NCBI RefSeq assembly: GCF_010500815.1
Contig: NZ_JAAAMG010000005.1
Location: 1 to 64,000, forward strand
Length of the DNA stretch: 64,000 nucleotides
Source of the DNA: Jiella pacifica
GTDB taxonomy: Bacteria; Pseudomonadota; Alphaproteobacteria; Rhizobiales; Rhizobiaceae
Direction: 5' to 3'
Position 1 is the first letter of the stretch. Each line of letters begins with the position of its first letter. The notes under the pieces were generated by a model. It saw only the letters and a program-made list of their open reading frames with translations, had not been told where the DNA came from and did not search any database. The translations under genes were made by a program, and so were the position numbers. This document shows, one piece after another, positions 16,678-27,945 of the stretch.

Positions 16678-19074
16678 CTACGGCCGCGGCCTCGACGGGC
16701 CGACGGCCAAACCCCGCTCCGTCTCAATTTCCGCCAAGGCATGCGGCCGCGGCCGCGCCTTGCGCCGCGTCTCGATTTCCTGCTCGCGCTTTTTCGACAG
16801 CTCGCGGTGCGCCTGGTCCCGGCCGGCGAGATACTGTTTCGGCCAATGCTGGTTGCGCGTGTCGTACCAGGCGGCGGCCTCCTTGGTGAAGTAAGGATTC
16901 CACATGTGCGGGCGGCCGAGGGCCACCAAGTCGGCCCGGCGGGTGTGGAGGATGGTGTTGACCTGAGCCGCCTCGGTGATCGCGCCGACAGCCATGACCG
17001 CCATCTTCGGGACGTTGCGGATCGCCTCGGCGAACTTCACCTGGAACATCCGGCCGTAGAGGGGCTTCTGCTCGGCAACCGTCTGGCCGGCCGAGACGTC
17101 GATCAGGTCGCAGCCCGCCTCGGCGAAAGCCTGCGAAATCGCGAAGGTGTCCTCCTCGTCGATGCCGCCCTCGGCCCAGTCGCTCGCCGAAATGCGCACC
17201 GACATGGGCTTGTGAGCCGGCCAGGCCTCGCGCGTCGCCGAAAAGACTTCGAGCGGATAGCGCAGCCGGTTTTCGATGGAGCCGCCATACTCGTCCTCGC
17301 GCCGATTGGTCAGCGGCGACAGGAACGAGGCGAGGAGGTAGCCATGGGCGCAGTGGAGTTCGACCATGTCGAAACCGGCGCGCTCCGCCCGCTCCGTCGC
17401 CTGGACGAAGTCGGTCTTGATCCGGTCCATGTCGGACCGGTCCATCGCCTTCGGGGCGGCGCTGACGCCATCCATGTATGGGAGGGCCGAGGCCGAAAAG
17501 AGCGGCCAGTTCTTCGCCTTGTCCTCAAGCGGCATGTCCATCTTCTGCCAGCCGAGCTGGGTCGAGCCCTTGCGGCCGGCATGGCCGAGCTGCATCACCA
17601 TCTTCGTCTTCGAATGGGCGTGGACGAAGTCGTTGATGCGCTTGAACTGCGCCTCCTGCGCGTCGGTCCACAGGCCCGGACAGCCCGGCGTGATGCGCGC
17701 ATCGGCCGACGGGCAAGTCATCTCGACGAACACCATGCCGGCGCCGCCGAGGGCATGCGAGGTGTAATGGACGAAGTGCCAGTCGGTGAGGTTGCCGTCC
17801 TCGTCGGCGGAATATTGCGCCATCGGGGACATGACGACGCGGTTCTCGACGACCATGTCGCGCAGCTTGAACTTCGTGAACATCGGCGTCGGCCGGCTTT
17901 TGCGGTAGTCCTCGCCAGTCTGCCGATAGAGCTGCTCGTAGAAGGCGGTGTCGACCTTTTCGACGAAGCCCGGATCGCGGACGACCAGATTGTCGTAGGT
18001 GATCGATTTCGCCCGGCACATCACCACCATGGCGAACTGCTCCGCGCTCATGTCCCAGGATCGGTTCATGTGCTCGAACCAGGCAAGCGAGACGTCGGCA
18101 TTGTGCTGGATGATCTGGCAGGGCGTGCGGCGCTCGGCCTCATAGGCCTCAAAAGCTTTGAGGGTGCTGGTTTCGGCATGCTCGACTACCGCGTCGGACA
18201 GCGAGATGGCGCATTCCATGGCAAGCTTGGTGCCCGAGCCGATGGAGTAATGGGCCGAGGCCTTGGCGTCGCCGAGGAGGACGATGTTCTCGTGCCACCA
18301 CCTGTCGCAGAAGATCCGCGGAAACTGCCGCCAGTTCGACCGGTTGAGAAGCAGCGGATGGCCCTGCAGCTCTTCGGCATAGAGGCTTTCGAGCACCGCC
18401 TTCGAGCCTTCCTCGTCCATCTGGTCGAAGCCGTGGCCGCGCCAGCAGGCGTCGTCCATCTCGAAGATCCAGGTCGAGCGGCCCTTCTCGTACTGATAGG
18501 TGTGGGCGCAGATGATGCCGTGCCGGGTCTCGCGGAAGAAGTAGTTGAACTCGTCCATCGGCCGGGTCGAGCCCATCCAGCAGAAGCGGTTCGACTGGAC
18601 CGCCACCTCCGGCATGAAACTCTCGCGAAAATGCTCGCGGATGCGCGAATTCACCCCGTCCGCCGCGACCACGACGTCGGAATCGGCAAAGCGGGTGGCG
18701 ATCTCCTCCGGCGGGATCGAGACGCCGAAATGCATCTCGACGCCCTCCTCCCGGCAGCGCCCCTGCAGGATGGCGAGGAGCTTCATGCGCGAGATGCCGG
18801 CAAAGCCGTTGCCGGCGCAGCGTATCTCGGCTCCGTGCTTGTGGACCGCGACATCGTCCCAATAAGCGAAGTCGTCGCGGATGCGGTCGAAGGACTTCGG
18901 ATCGCGCGACAGGAACTCGTGCAGCGTCTCGTCGGAGAAGACGACGCCAAAGCCGAAGGTATCGTCCGCGCGGTTCTGCTCGTAGACGGAAACGTCCCAC
19001 TCTGGCCGACGCTTTTTGGTCAGGAGCGCGAAATAGAGCCCGCCGGGGCCGCCGCCGATCACCGTGATGCGCAT
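16678..19074 (-). CDS. Bifunctional 2-aminobenzoyl-CoA (or salicylyl-CoA) monooxygenase/reductase
   Basis: A 798-residue fusion. Residues 1 to about 385 form a flavin monooxygenase (GGGPGGLY at 7-14, GFGVVFSDET, LLGDAKASAHYSIGSG). Residues from about 392 onward form an old-yellow-enzyme-type FMN domain (PMAQYSADEDGN, QLGHAGRKGS near 493, HCAHGYLLASFLSPLTNRR). Proteins of this architecture hydroxylate and then reduce 2-aminobenzoyl-CoA, or hydroxylate salicylyl-CoA, with O2 and NAD(P)H. The adjacent anthranilate-type ligase favours the first. ATG at 19074 has AAGGAG six bases upstream. It is transcribed away from the ligase operon but carries the same operator 26 bases upstream. Confidence 0.88.
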   Translation of the reverse strand: MRITVIGGGPGGLYFALLTKKRRPEWDVSVYEQNRADDTFGFGVVFSDETLHEFLSRDPKSFDRIRDDFAYWDDVAVHKHGAEIRCAGNGFAGISRMKLLAILQGRCREEGVEMHFGVSIPPEEIATRFADSDVVVAADGVNSRIREHFRESFMPEVAVQSNRFCWMGSTRPMDEFNYFFRETRHGIICAHTYQYEKGRSTWIFEMDDACWRGHGFDQMDEEGSKAVLESLYAEELQGHPLLLNRSNWRQFPRIFCDRWWHENIVLLGDAKASAHYSIGSGTKLAMECAISLSDAVVEHAETSTLKAFEAYEAERRTPCQIIQHNADVSLAWFEHMNRSWDMSAEQFAMVVMCRAKSITYDNLVVRDPGFVEKVDTAFYEQLYRQTGEDYRKSRPTPMFTKFKLRDMVVENRVVMSPMAQYSADEDGNLTDWHFVHYTSHALGGAGMVFVEMTCPSADARITPGCPGLWTDAQEAQFKRINDFVHAHSKTKMVMQLGHAGRKGSTQLGWQKMDMPLEDKAKNWPLFSASALPYMDGVSAAPKAMDRSDMDRIKTDFVQATERAERAGFDMVELHCAHGYLLASFLSPLTNRREDEYGGSIENRLRYPLEVFSATREAWPAHKPMSVRISASDWAEGGIDEEDTFAISQAFAEAGCDLIDVSAGQTVAEQKPLYGRMFQVKFAEAIRNVPKMAVMAVGAITEAAQVNTILHTRRADLVALGRPHMWNPYFTKEAAAWYDTRNQHWPKQYLAGRDQAHRELSKKREQEIETRRKARPRPHALAEIETERGLAVGPSRPRP

Positions 19075-19099
19075 CGCCTGCTCCTTTCGACCCATCAGG

Positions 19100-19121
19100 A
19101 TTAGTTTAGGCTTAAAGCATA
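19100..19121. promoter_or_regulatory. Inverted-repeat operator upstream of the monooxygenase/reductase (site 3 of 3)
   Basis: A perfect half ATTAGTTTA, spacer GGCT, and degenerate half TAAAGCATA, 26 bases upstream of the minus-strand start at 19074. The first 18 bases match site 2 except at two or three positions. The position suits repression by promoter occlusion and links this unlinked transcription unit to the MarR operon. Confidence 0.6.
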
Positions 19122-19289
19122 TCTCGATCAATCCTCTCCTTGCTCCCCTTTTCGTTGAATCACCGAGGACTACAGCCCTCAATCCATTGCGTCAGGCAAG
19201 TTGCCGGCCGATCGGAACCGATCTGCATCACCAGCGGTTCACATATGCGTGAGCCGACCGCATACCGGCCGAGCCTGAAGGAAAGACCC

Positions 19290-19439
19290 ATGTTGTGGAC
19301 GATCGCCGTCATCCTTGTCATCCTCTGGCTGCTGGGCGCCTTCGCGTTCCACGTGGCCGGCGGTCTGATCCATCTCCTGCTGGTGATCGCCGTCATCGTC
19401 GTCATCTATCAGGTGGTCACTGGTCGCCGCCGGCTCTGA
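19290..19439 (+). CDS. Small lmo0937-family membrane protein
   Basis: A 49-residue protein made of two hydrophobic segments (WTIAVILVILWLLGAFAFH and LIHLLLVIAVIVVIYQV) joined by an AGG turn, ending in a basic tail (TGRRRL). Sequence and length match the widespread lmo0937 family of unknown function, often linked to stress conditions. AAGGAAAG precedes the ATG. No neighbour suggests a partner. The 238 bases after it, to the end of the convergent monooxygenase gene at 19678, show no further gene. Confidence 0.8.
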   Translation: MLWTIAVILVILWLLGAFAFHVAGGLIHLLLVIAVIVVIYQVVTGRRRL

Positions 19440-19677
19440 AGGCGTATCTCTCGCTTCCAGCCCAGATCGCGTAGCTGCAGAAAGCGCCTTGCGCGCCGGC
19501 ACAATCTGCACGGGCGCCCGTCAACGCGTCGTAACCTCCCGCGCCTGTCCCCAAATCCACCGCGTGACGCAGACGCCGGTGGCCGACCAGACCGTCGAGG
19601 CTTTTTCGTCCCCACGTCGATAAGGCGGAAGACGTTTTGAGCGACTGCCCGACTCCGGCAGTTGCCGAGCGAAGGGC

Positions 19678-20907
19678 CTACCCGACTTCGCGCCAATCCG
19701 GCTCGGCGATCCCCGCGCCCGAAAAGGGATCGACCAGCGTGCCGCAGACGATCCTGCCCAGGAGCTTCGGCAGCGGCGGAACGCCGGCGAGGACCGGGAC
19801 GAGGCGGTCACGCAGGAGCGGCAGGGCCCGCGAATCCGACTGGTAGACCGGAGTGAACAGCGCCGAAAGCATCTGGAAAACCCTGAGATGGAAGTGCCTG
19901 CGGGCGGCGTAGCCGGCCAGCGCCGTCGTGAGGTCGACCGCCCCCCTCAGGGCGGCCGCCAGGGCGGCTGCGTCGAGCAGCGCCATGTTGGCGCCCTGGC
20001 CGAGCTGTGGGCTCGCCGAATGCGCCGCGTCGCCGATCAGGACGAGCCGTTCGCCGACCGGGGATGCCACCGTGTGGTGGCCATAACGGGCGAGCGTGAA
20101 CGCCTCGAAGCCGCCCGCCCGGGCAAAAAGCGGCGCCGCCTCGGGAAAGGATGCCGCAATGCGCTCGTGAAAGACCGGATAACCTGCAGCCTGATGTGCC
20201 GGGTAATCCCCGGGCTTGAGGCTGAAAAACAGCGCCGCCTTGTCTTCGCCGTCGCCGAAGGGCCGGCCGAGCGGCAGGACGCCGATCATCACGCTGGCGC
20301 GGCGATAGCGCTGGACGAGCACGTCGCCGGCCGTCTCGCCGGAAAAGGCGACGCTCGTCCAGATCGCACCATAGGGCAGCGGGCACGGCTCGCTCGCACC
20401 CGCGATCGCGGCGCGAAGACGGGAACGGGCGCCACTCGCGTCGACGACGAGATCGAAGCCGGCGCTGCGGACGCCCTTCGACGAAACGAGACGGATGGCG
20501 CGGTCGCCGGGTTCTGTCCGATCGCAGTCGAACCCCCTCTCCACCGCGACGCCTTCGGCCTTCACCGCATCGAACAGGATGTCGAACAAGGCGTGCCGGT
20601 GGATCGCCAGCCCGAAGCGGCCGGCCCCGCCGCCGCCATAGGCGATGTCGAGCACACGCCGCAGGCTCTCGGTGTCCCGGCCCTCCAGCCGCCTGATGAT
20701 CTTGCCGCGCGCCACCGCCGGTTCGACGAGGCCGAGCGCGGCCATGACCGACAGGCCGGTCGGCTGCAGCATCAGCCCCGAGCCGACCGGCTGTGGTTCG
20801 GCGAAACGCTCGAAGACGGTGACGCGGTGCCCTTGGCGACAGAGCAGCAGTGCCGCGGCGAGGCCGGCCGGCCCTGCGCCGGCGACGGCGATCTCCAGCG
20901 GCTTCAT
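19678..20907 (-). CDS. FAD-dependent monooxygenase (UbiH/PHBH-type)
   Basis: A 409-residue group A flavoprotein monooxygenase: GAGPAGLA near 10-17, the ADP-binding Glu in VFERF, and GDAAHSASPQLGQGANMALLDA near 291. The C-terminal section (PKLLGRIVCGTL) is less conserved, and the substrate is not evident. The start is chosen at MKPLEIAVAGAGPAG, where the Rossmann fold begins; upstream codons belong to the pdxJ 3' end. It lies 31 bases after pdxJ on the same strand, so the two are probably cotranscribed. A link to vitamin B6 chemistry is only positional. Confidence 0.8.
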   Translation of the reverse strand: MKPLEIAVAGAGPAGLAAALLLCRQGHRVTVFERFAEPQPVGSGLMLQPTGLSVMAALGLVEPAVARGKIIRRLEGRDTESLRRVLDIAYGGGGAGRFGLAIHRHALFDILFDAVKAEGVAVERGFDCDRTEPGDRAIRLVSSKGVRSAGFDLVVDASGARSRLRAAIAGASEPCPLPYGAIWTSVAFSGETAGDVLVQRYRRASVMIGVLPLGRPFGDGEDKAALFFSLKPGDYPAHQAAGYPVFHERIAASFPEAAPLFARAGGFEAFTLARYGHHTVASPVGERLVLIGDAAHSASPQLGQGANMALLDAAALAAALRGAVDLTTALAGYAARRHFHLRVFQMLSALFTPVYQSDSRALPLLRDRLVPVLAGVPPLPKLLGRIVCGTLVDPFSGAGIAEPDWREVG

Positions 20908-20938
20908 CAGCGGCGGCGGAGTACGACGAGCGCCATCT

Positions 20939-21685
20939 TCACACCGCCTGGCCGCAGGCCCGCCGGTAGCGCCGCACCGTCTCGGCCATGCCGAATTCCA
21001 GCGCATCGGCGGTGAGGCCGTGGCCGATCGACACCTCGGCGAGATCCGGGATGCGGGCGAGGAGCGGCGGCAGGTTGGCAAGCGTCAGATCGTGGCCGGC
21101 ATTGACGCCGAGGCCGAGGCCGAGCGCCGCGTCGGCAGTCTGCCCCAGCCTGTCAATTTCCGCCCGGGCGGCCGCCGCGTCGGCATGGGTTGCGCCGTAG
21201 GGGCCGGTATAGAGCTCGATCCGGTCGCAGCCGGTCGCGGCCGCAGCCGGGATCTGCGCCGGGTCGGCGTCCGCAAACAGCGAGACCCGTGCGCCCTCGC
21301 CCCGAAGCCGCGCCACGATCGGCTCGAGAAAGCCACCCGCGGCCGCAAAATCCCAGCCGTGATCGGATGTCGGCTGCGACGGATCGTCCGGCACAAGCGT
21401 CACCTGCTCCGGCCGCGCCGCCGAGACGAGGTCGAGGAACTCCTTCGACGGATAGCCCTCGATGTTGAACTCGGCCTCGGGAAACTCTTCGTCGATGAGG
21501 GCACGAATCTCCGGCAAATCCGAGAAGCGGATATGCCGCTGGTCGGGCCGCGGATGGACGGTCAGGCCATGGGCGCCTGCCGCAAGTGCGATGCGCCCCA
21601 GGCCGATGACGCTCGGCCAGGGCAGATCCCGGCGATTGCGCAGCATGGCGACGGCATTGAGGTTCACCGAAAGTTCGACCGTCAT
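20939..21685 (-). CDS. pdxJ: Pyridoxine 5'-phosphate synthase
   Basis: A 248-residue TIM-barrel enzyme that condenses 1-deoxyxylulose 5-phosphate with 3-amino-2-oxopropyl phosphate to pyridoxine 5'-phosphate in the cytosol. Recognisable family blocks are [13 protein letters not shown] (N-terminal strand), [16 protein letters not shown], the Glu-containing [24 protein letters not shown] and [11 protein letters not shown]. Length matches E. coli PdxJ (243). The start at 21685 gives the usual N-terminus [11 protein letters not shown]. Confidence 0.93.
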   Translation of the reverse strand: MTVELSVNLNAVAMLRNRRDLPWPSVIGLGRIALAAGAHGLTVHPRPDQRHIRFSDLPEIRALIDEEFPEAEFNIEGYPSKEFLDLVSAARPEQVTLVPDDPSQPTSDHGWDFAAAGGFLEPIVARLRGEGARVSLFADADPAQIPAAAATGCDRIELYTGPYGATHADAAAARAEIDRLGQTADAALGLGLGVNAGHDLTLANLPPLLARIPDLAEVSIGHGLTADALEFGMAETVRRYRRACGQAV

Positions 21686-22005
21686 GTTTCCCATCCTTCC
21701 CCGTCTTGCCGGCAAGGCCACGGCCGGCGGAACGCTCCATCGCGCCATCGCGGCGCCGGCGCAAGGCCGCGCCTCCATCGTGGCCGCAGTGATCGAGACT
21801 GGAGCCCGGGTCCAGCCCCCTGCCGCGGGTGCGGGCCGGGAGCCGACGAATGTCGACAAAGTCCAATCGCACGAACATCTTGCGGGGCTGCGATCCGGCA
21901 AGAGGCCGTGCAAAAAAACTTGCTTTGACGCCCCGTGCGGTTGACTTCCGGGCCCGTCCGCCTTCCTCTCTGGCCTCGCACGAAATTCCCCGGGAGGAAG
22001 ATTGC
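21686..22005. other. Divergent intergenic region, pdxJ / four-repeat protein
   Basis: 320 bases between two divergent genes. No conserved open frame, repeat copy or riboswitch-like structure was recognised. The pyrimidine-poor stretch GTGCAAAAAAACTTGC (21908-21923) and TTGACT (about 21942) are the only promoter-like sequences, and I cannot assign a -10 with confidence. Confidence 0.4.
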
Positions 22006-24003
22006 ATGGGCGGTTCGAAATTCATTCCGATCGTCGTGGCCCTCATCGTCGGCCTGTTCATCGGCTGGCTGCTTGGGCCCGATGTCGACGACGTCCGCGA
22101 CGACGTCGACGAGCAGATCGCCTCCCTGAAGGGGCCGATCGACCAGACGAGAACCGGCGTCCAGACGGTTTCCGATACGCTCAGCGCCAAGCTCGACGAG
22201 ACCAACAAGGCCGTCACCGACGCCGTGGCGGGCCTGCAGGGCCAGATGGACCAGCTCGGCCAGACCATCCAGACCAAGACCGACGAGATCGCCACGGCCG
22301 TCCAGCCGCAGGCCGATCAGGCGGCGGACGCGACCAGCCAGGGTCTTGCCGATCTCAAATCCGAAATCGCCAAGCTGCAGGAGAGCGTCGCCGGCCTTTC
22401 ACAGGGCGGTGGCGCCGCCGGCGGCCAGGGCGGCGACATGGCGCAGCTCGTCCAGTCCGTCGGCGCGACAGGCGCGATCCTCGTACCCGGCCAATCGGCG
22501 ATCTTCGGCTCCAGCCGCCTGACGCTTTCGGAAGTCTCCGAGGGTTCGGCGAAGCTGGCCGCGGGCGGCGGCGAGGCGCAGGACGTCCAGGCCGGTTCGT
22601 CGGTCGATGTCGGCGAGGGATGCTCGGTGACGCTGTCCGGCGTCGCCTCCGGCGCGGCGTTCCTGTCGGCGAAGGGCTGTGAAGGCGGCTCCGGCCAGGC
22701 TGCCTCCGGCAGTTCCGAGGGCGACCAGCAGCAGGCGGCAGCCCAGGGCGGCCAACAGAGCGGCCAGGGTTCGGGCCAGGGCGCAGCCGCAGCGGCCGCC
22801 ACTTCCGAAACCAGCGGCCAGGCGGCCCAGGAAGGCCAGCAGGCCGAACAGGAAAACTCGGACCAGCAGAGTCAGGGCAGCGAGCAGCAGGCTGCGGCTT
22901 CTTCCGGACAGGGCGCCGGCGGCGGACAGGTAGGCAGCTCGGGTGGTCCGGTTCCGGTCGGCGGTGTCGCCACTTTCGGCGAGACCAAGATTTTCGTGTC
23001 GGGCGTCAATGACGACGGGGCGATGCTGATGGTGGTCGGCGGCCAGCGCGAGCAGGTCGCGACGGGCTCCAGCCTCGATGCCGGCAATGGCTGCACCATC
23101 ACGCTGGAAAGCACCGAGAACAACGCCGCGACCTTGTCGGCCAGCGGCTGCGAAGGCGGCCAAGGCGATGGGCAGCAGACCGGCCAGAGCGGCCAAACCG
23201 GCGACCAGAGCGCCCAGCAGAACCAGGGCGGCCAGCAGGCTCAGGGCAATGAGGCTCAGGGCAACAAGCAGCAGGCTTCGGCTTCGGCCGGCGAGGGGTC
23301 CGGGTCGGAGGGCAGCCAGCAGGCCGCCGCCGATGGCGGATCGTCCTCGCAGGCTGGCCAGCAGTCCGGTTCCGGCGACAGCTTCGGCCCCGGCCAGACC
23401 GCGGTGTTCGGCGAGAACCGGATCTTCGTTTCGGGAGTGCAGGACAATGCCGCGACGCTCTTCGTCGTCGGTGGTGCCGGCCGCAAGAGCGTCGACGTCG
23501 GCCAGAGCGCCGACATCGGCAATGGTTGCTCGATCACCCTCGATGCCGTGAACGAAGGCAAGGCGACGCTTTCGGCGAATGGCTGCGAAGGCGGCCAGTC
23601 CGGACAGTCCGGACAGAGCCAGCAGACGGATCAGTCGCCGCAACCGCAGCAGAGTGGTGAAGCGGCCGGGGAAGCTGGCAGTGAGGCTGAGCCGGCGCAG
23701 TCCGCCGCTGCGCCGGAGCCGGCCGCGCCGACTGCGGACGACGCCACCTCGCAAGCGCCGGCCGCGCGAACCGAGACGGCGTCTCTTGGTTCGGACGCGA
23801 CCGGCACGGGCCAGACCAAGGCCTTCGGTGATCATAAGGTCTTCGTCTCCGCCGTATCCGACCAGGGCGCGACCCTCTACATCGTCGGCACGGGTCGACA
23901 GGTCGTGGCGACCGGTCAGTCGGTCGATCTCGGCGGCGGCTGCTCGGTGACCGTCGACCAGGTCGGCGGCGGCGCGGCGGTCCTGTCCGGCTCCGGCTGC
24001 TGA
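22006..24003 (+). CDS. Membrane-anchored protein with four two-cysteine repeat domains
   Basis: 665 residues, family not recognised. One N-terminal membrane segment (about 6-22, [19 protein letters not shown]) is followed by a coiled-coil-like region (25-130, heptad-rich, Gln/Asp/Thr-rich). Four domains of about 65 residues then occur at roughly 158-225, 315-382, 461-527 and 601-665. Each reads G-Q-x-A-x-F-G, (R/K)-x-x-V-S-x-V, G-x-S-x-D-x-G-x-G-C-x-(I/V)-T and ends A-x-L-S-x-x-G-C; two Cys about 22-25 apart could pair. Between them are low-complexity linkers rich in Gln, Ser, Gly and Ala. GGAGGAAG precedes the ATG. With this topology the repeats should be periplasmic. The function is unknown; a cell-envelope role is a guess. 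Confidence 0.85.
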   Translation: MGGSKFIPIVVALIVGLFIGWLLGPDVDDVRDDVDEQIASLKGPIDQTRTGVQTVSDTLSAKLDETNKAVTDAVAGLQGQMDQLGQTIQTKTDEIATAVQPQADQAADATSQGLADLKSEIAKLQESVAGLSQGGGAAGGQGGDMAQLVQSVGATGAILVPGQSAIFGSSRLTLSEVSEGSAKLAAGGGEAQDVQAGSSVDVGEGCSVTLSGVASGAAFLSAKGCEGGSGQAASGSSEGDQQQAAAQGGQQSGQGSGQGAAAAAATSETSGQAAQEGQQAEQENSDQQSQGSEQQAAASSGQGAGGGQVGSSGGPVPVGGVATFGETKIFVSGVNDDGAMLMVVGGQREQVATGSSLDAGNGCTITLESTENNAATLSASGCEGGQGDGQQTGQSGQTGDQSAQQNQGGQQAQGNEAQGNKQQASASAGEGSGSEGSQQAAADGGSSSQAGQQSGSGDSFGPGQTAVFGENRIFVSGVQDNAATLFVVGGAGRKSVDVGQSADIGNGCSITLDAVNEGKATLSANGCEGGQSGQSGQSQQTDQSPQPQQSGEAAGEAGSEAEPAQSAAAPEPAAPTADDATSQAPAARTETASLGSDATGTGQTKAFGDHKVFVSAVSDQGATLYIVGTGRQVVATGQSVDLGGGCSVTVDQVGGGAAVLSGSGC

Positions 24004-24137
24004 CGCGACAACCAGCTTTTGAATGCAGATCGGGGCGCCGGGCTTTTGGGCGGCACCCCGATTGGATTTGCTGAGGATCGTGCCCGCCACTCGGACATGC
24101 TCGAGGTCGGCCACGTGAAGCGGGCAGACGGCAGGGC

Positions 24138-24350
24138 CAGATTCTGGACCTCCTGCGCGACCTCCACAAGGAGTTCCGCACGGCGCTGCCCGTGATTGCC
24201 CGCGACATGGGCGTCGTCGCTGAGATGGCCGACCGCGCCATCGTCATGCGCCATGGCCGAATGCTAGAACGGGGATCGGTGGCGGCGATCTTCGCCGCAC
24301 CGAAGAACGCCTATATGCGGGGGCTTCTTGCCACCGTGCAGCGCATCTGC
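24138..24350 (+). pseudogene. Remnant of a DppD/OppD-type oligopeptide ABC ATPase (C-terminal part)
   Basis: One frame reads QILDLLRDLHKEF, then ARDMGVVAEMADRAIVMRHGRMLERGSV and IFAAPKNAYMRGLLATV. This is the C-terminal third of an oligopeptide-transporter ATPase, in which QxILxLLxxLxxE and THDMGVVAEMADRV are conserved. The catalytic segment has decayed (expected LITHDMG reads VIARDMG), Walker A, signature and Walker B are absent, and no start is present. It is not expected to be functional. Confidence 0.7.
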
Positions 24351-24481
24351 GGCAGTGAGGCCGGATGGAGACATGCCCACTTCCGAGCGGCAGCGAGATT
24401 CCCGTCGTTTCTGCATCGCCCCTCCCTGCCCTTCGCCCGAAGCCGATCATTGCCGACGGAAGCCGCTCGGCCCTCCATTGC

Positions 24482-24600
24482 CCTGGGTGCAGGCGCGGGT
24501 GCTGCGGCTGTTGCGGAAACTGCAGGCGGAGTTCGGCATCACCCATCTGCTCATCACCCCCGACATCGCGGTGGTGGAGTCGGACGGGATGGCCGTGGCG
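24482..24600 (+). pseudogene. Remnant of a DppF/OppF-type oligopeptide ABC ATPase
   Basis: A short frame reading VQARVLRLLRKLQAEFGITHLLITPDIAVVESDGMAV, which aligns with the post-Walker-B region of DppF proteins (VQAQVLNLL..LQ...G.TYLFISHDLAVV). The conserved SHD is degraded to TPD, and the protein runs into unrelated sequence. Together with the preceding fragment it marks a deleted dpp/opp operon. The rest of 24004-24649 shows nothing else recognisable. Confidence 0.6.
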
Positions 24601-24649
24601 GGACCGGCGGATCCCCCGTCTGAACGGGGACCCGCCGCCGCACTGATCC

Positions 24650-26929
<2,280 letters not shown>

Positions 26930-26946
26930 GTTCTGGCGTATCTTCC

Positions 26947-27945
26947 CTAGTTTCGCTGGCCAATCATGCGCGCCATTTCAAGCATTCTGCACGAAAAGCC
27001 CCATTCGTTGTCGTACCAACCGAACACCCTCAGAAGCCCGCCCGCAAGTGAGGTTTCAGGTCCGGCAATGATGATCGATTCCGGCCGCGCCCGCAGATCG
27101 GACGAGACCAGCGGCTTTTCCGTCCAGCCGAAGACCGGCGAGGTCTCGGCCTTTTCCCGCAATATGGCGTTCACCGCCGCGACGCTCACCCGGCGCTCGG
27201 TTGCAACCGTCAGATCGATGGCCGAGACACTGGCGGTCGGAACGCGGATCGCCCGCGCCTCGATGCGCCCGGCCAGTTCGGGCAGGACTTCGCCGATCAG
27301 CCGGCCGGCGCTGGTCGTCGTCGGCACCATGGAGAGCGCGGCCGCACGGCTGCGGGCCGCATCGCCCCGGGGCTTGTCGACCGTCGGCTGGCTGCCGGTG
27401 TAGCAGTGGACGGTGGTCATCTGGCCTGAGACGACACCGAAAGCCTCGTCCAGCACCTTCAGGAGCGGCGCGAGGGCATTGGTGGTGCAGGAAGCGTTGG
27501 AGACGACGCGCTCGGATCCCAGACGCTCGTCATTGGCGCCGATCACGAGAGTGACGTCGGCGGCCTTCGAGGGGCCGGAGATAAGGACAGCCCCGGCACC
27601 TGCCCGAAGGCCGCGCTCGATCGCCTCGCGAGCGTCGTTGTGGCCGGTGCATTCGAGGACGACGTCGACGCCCGAAAGGTCGAGCGCCGAGATGTCGCGC
27701 ACGGAATGGAACGGGATTTTCTGGTCATCGACGATCAGCATTCCGGGCCGCGTCTCGACGCGGCCTGAAAACGGCCCGAAGACCGAATCGTATTCGAACA
27801 GATAGGCGCAGGATTCGAGCAGCTCGATGTCGTTGATGAGAACCAGCCGCAGGTCACCGTTGGCGGCCTTGGCAAGAATCCTCAGGATCGTCCGGCCGAT
27901 CCGGCCGAAGCCGTTGAGCGCCAGGGTGGTGGGTCGCAGGGTCAT
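26947..27945 (-). CDS. Glyceraldehyde-3-phosphate dehydrogenase family protein (paralogue)
   Basis: A 332-residue NAD-linked phosphorylating GAPDH-type enzyme: NGFGRIGR (11-18), catalytic Cys153 in SNASCTTN, His180 in TTVH, and the C-terminal WYDNEWGFSCRM. The position after ASCTTN is Ala157, where most GAPDHs have Cys. The S-loop reads TGSQPTVDKPRGDAARSRAAALSMVPTTT, diverged from the standard YTNDQ...PHKDLRRARA. It is not beside pgk, but in an apparent operon with maeB. It may be a gluconeogenic or erythrose-4-phosphate-type paralogue; sequence does not settle this. The ATG is at 27945, the natural N-terminus of the Rossmann fold. Confidence 0.85.
   Translation of the reverse strand: MTLRPTTLALNGFGRIGRTILRILAKAANGDLRLVLINDIELLESCAYLFEYDSVFGPFSGRVETRPGMLIVDDQKIPFHSVRDISALDLSGVDVVLECTGHNDAREAIERGLRAGAGAVLISGPSKAADVTLVIGANDERLGSERVVSNASCTTNALAPLLKVLDEAFGVVSGQMTTVHCYTGSQPTVDKPRGDAARSRAAALSMVPTTTSAGRLIGEVLPELAGRIEARAIRVPTASVSAIDLTVATERRVSVAAVNAILREKAETSPVFGWTEKPLVSSDLRARPESIIIAGPETSLAGGLLRVFGWYDNEWGFSCRMLEMARMIGQRN

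Noticed and set aside
22680-23360. Gln/Gly/Ser-coding repeats read as a tandem DNA repeat or CRISPR-like array
   Set aside because: The periodicity is short and irregular, remains in frame, and encodes protein linkers; there are no constant repeats with unique spacers.
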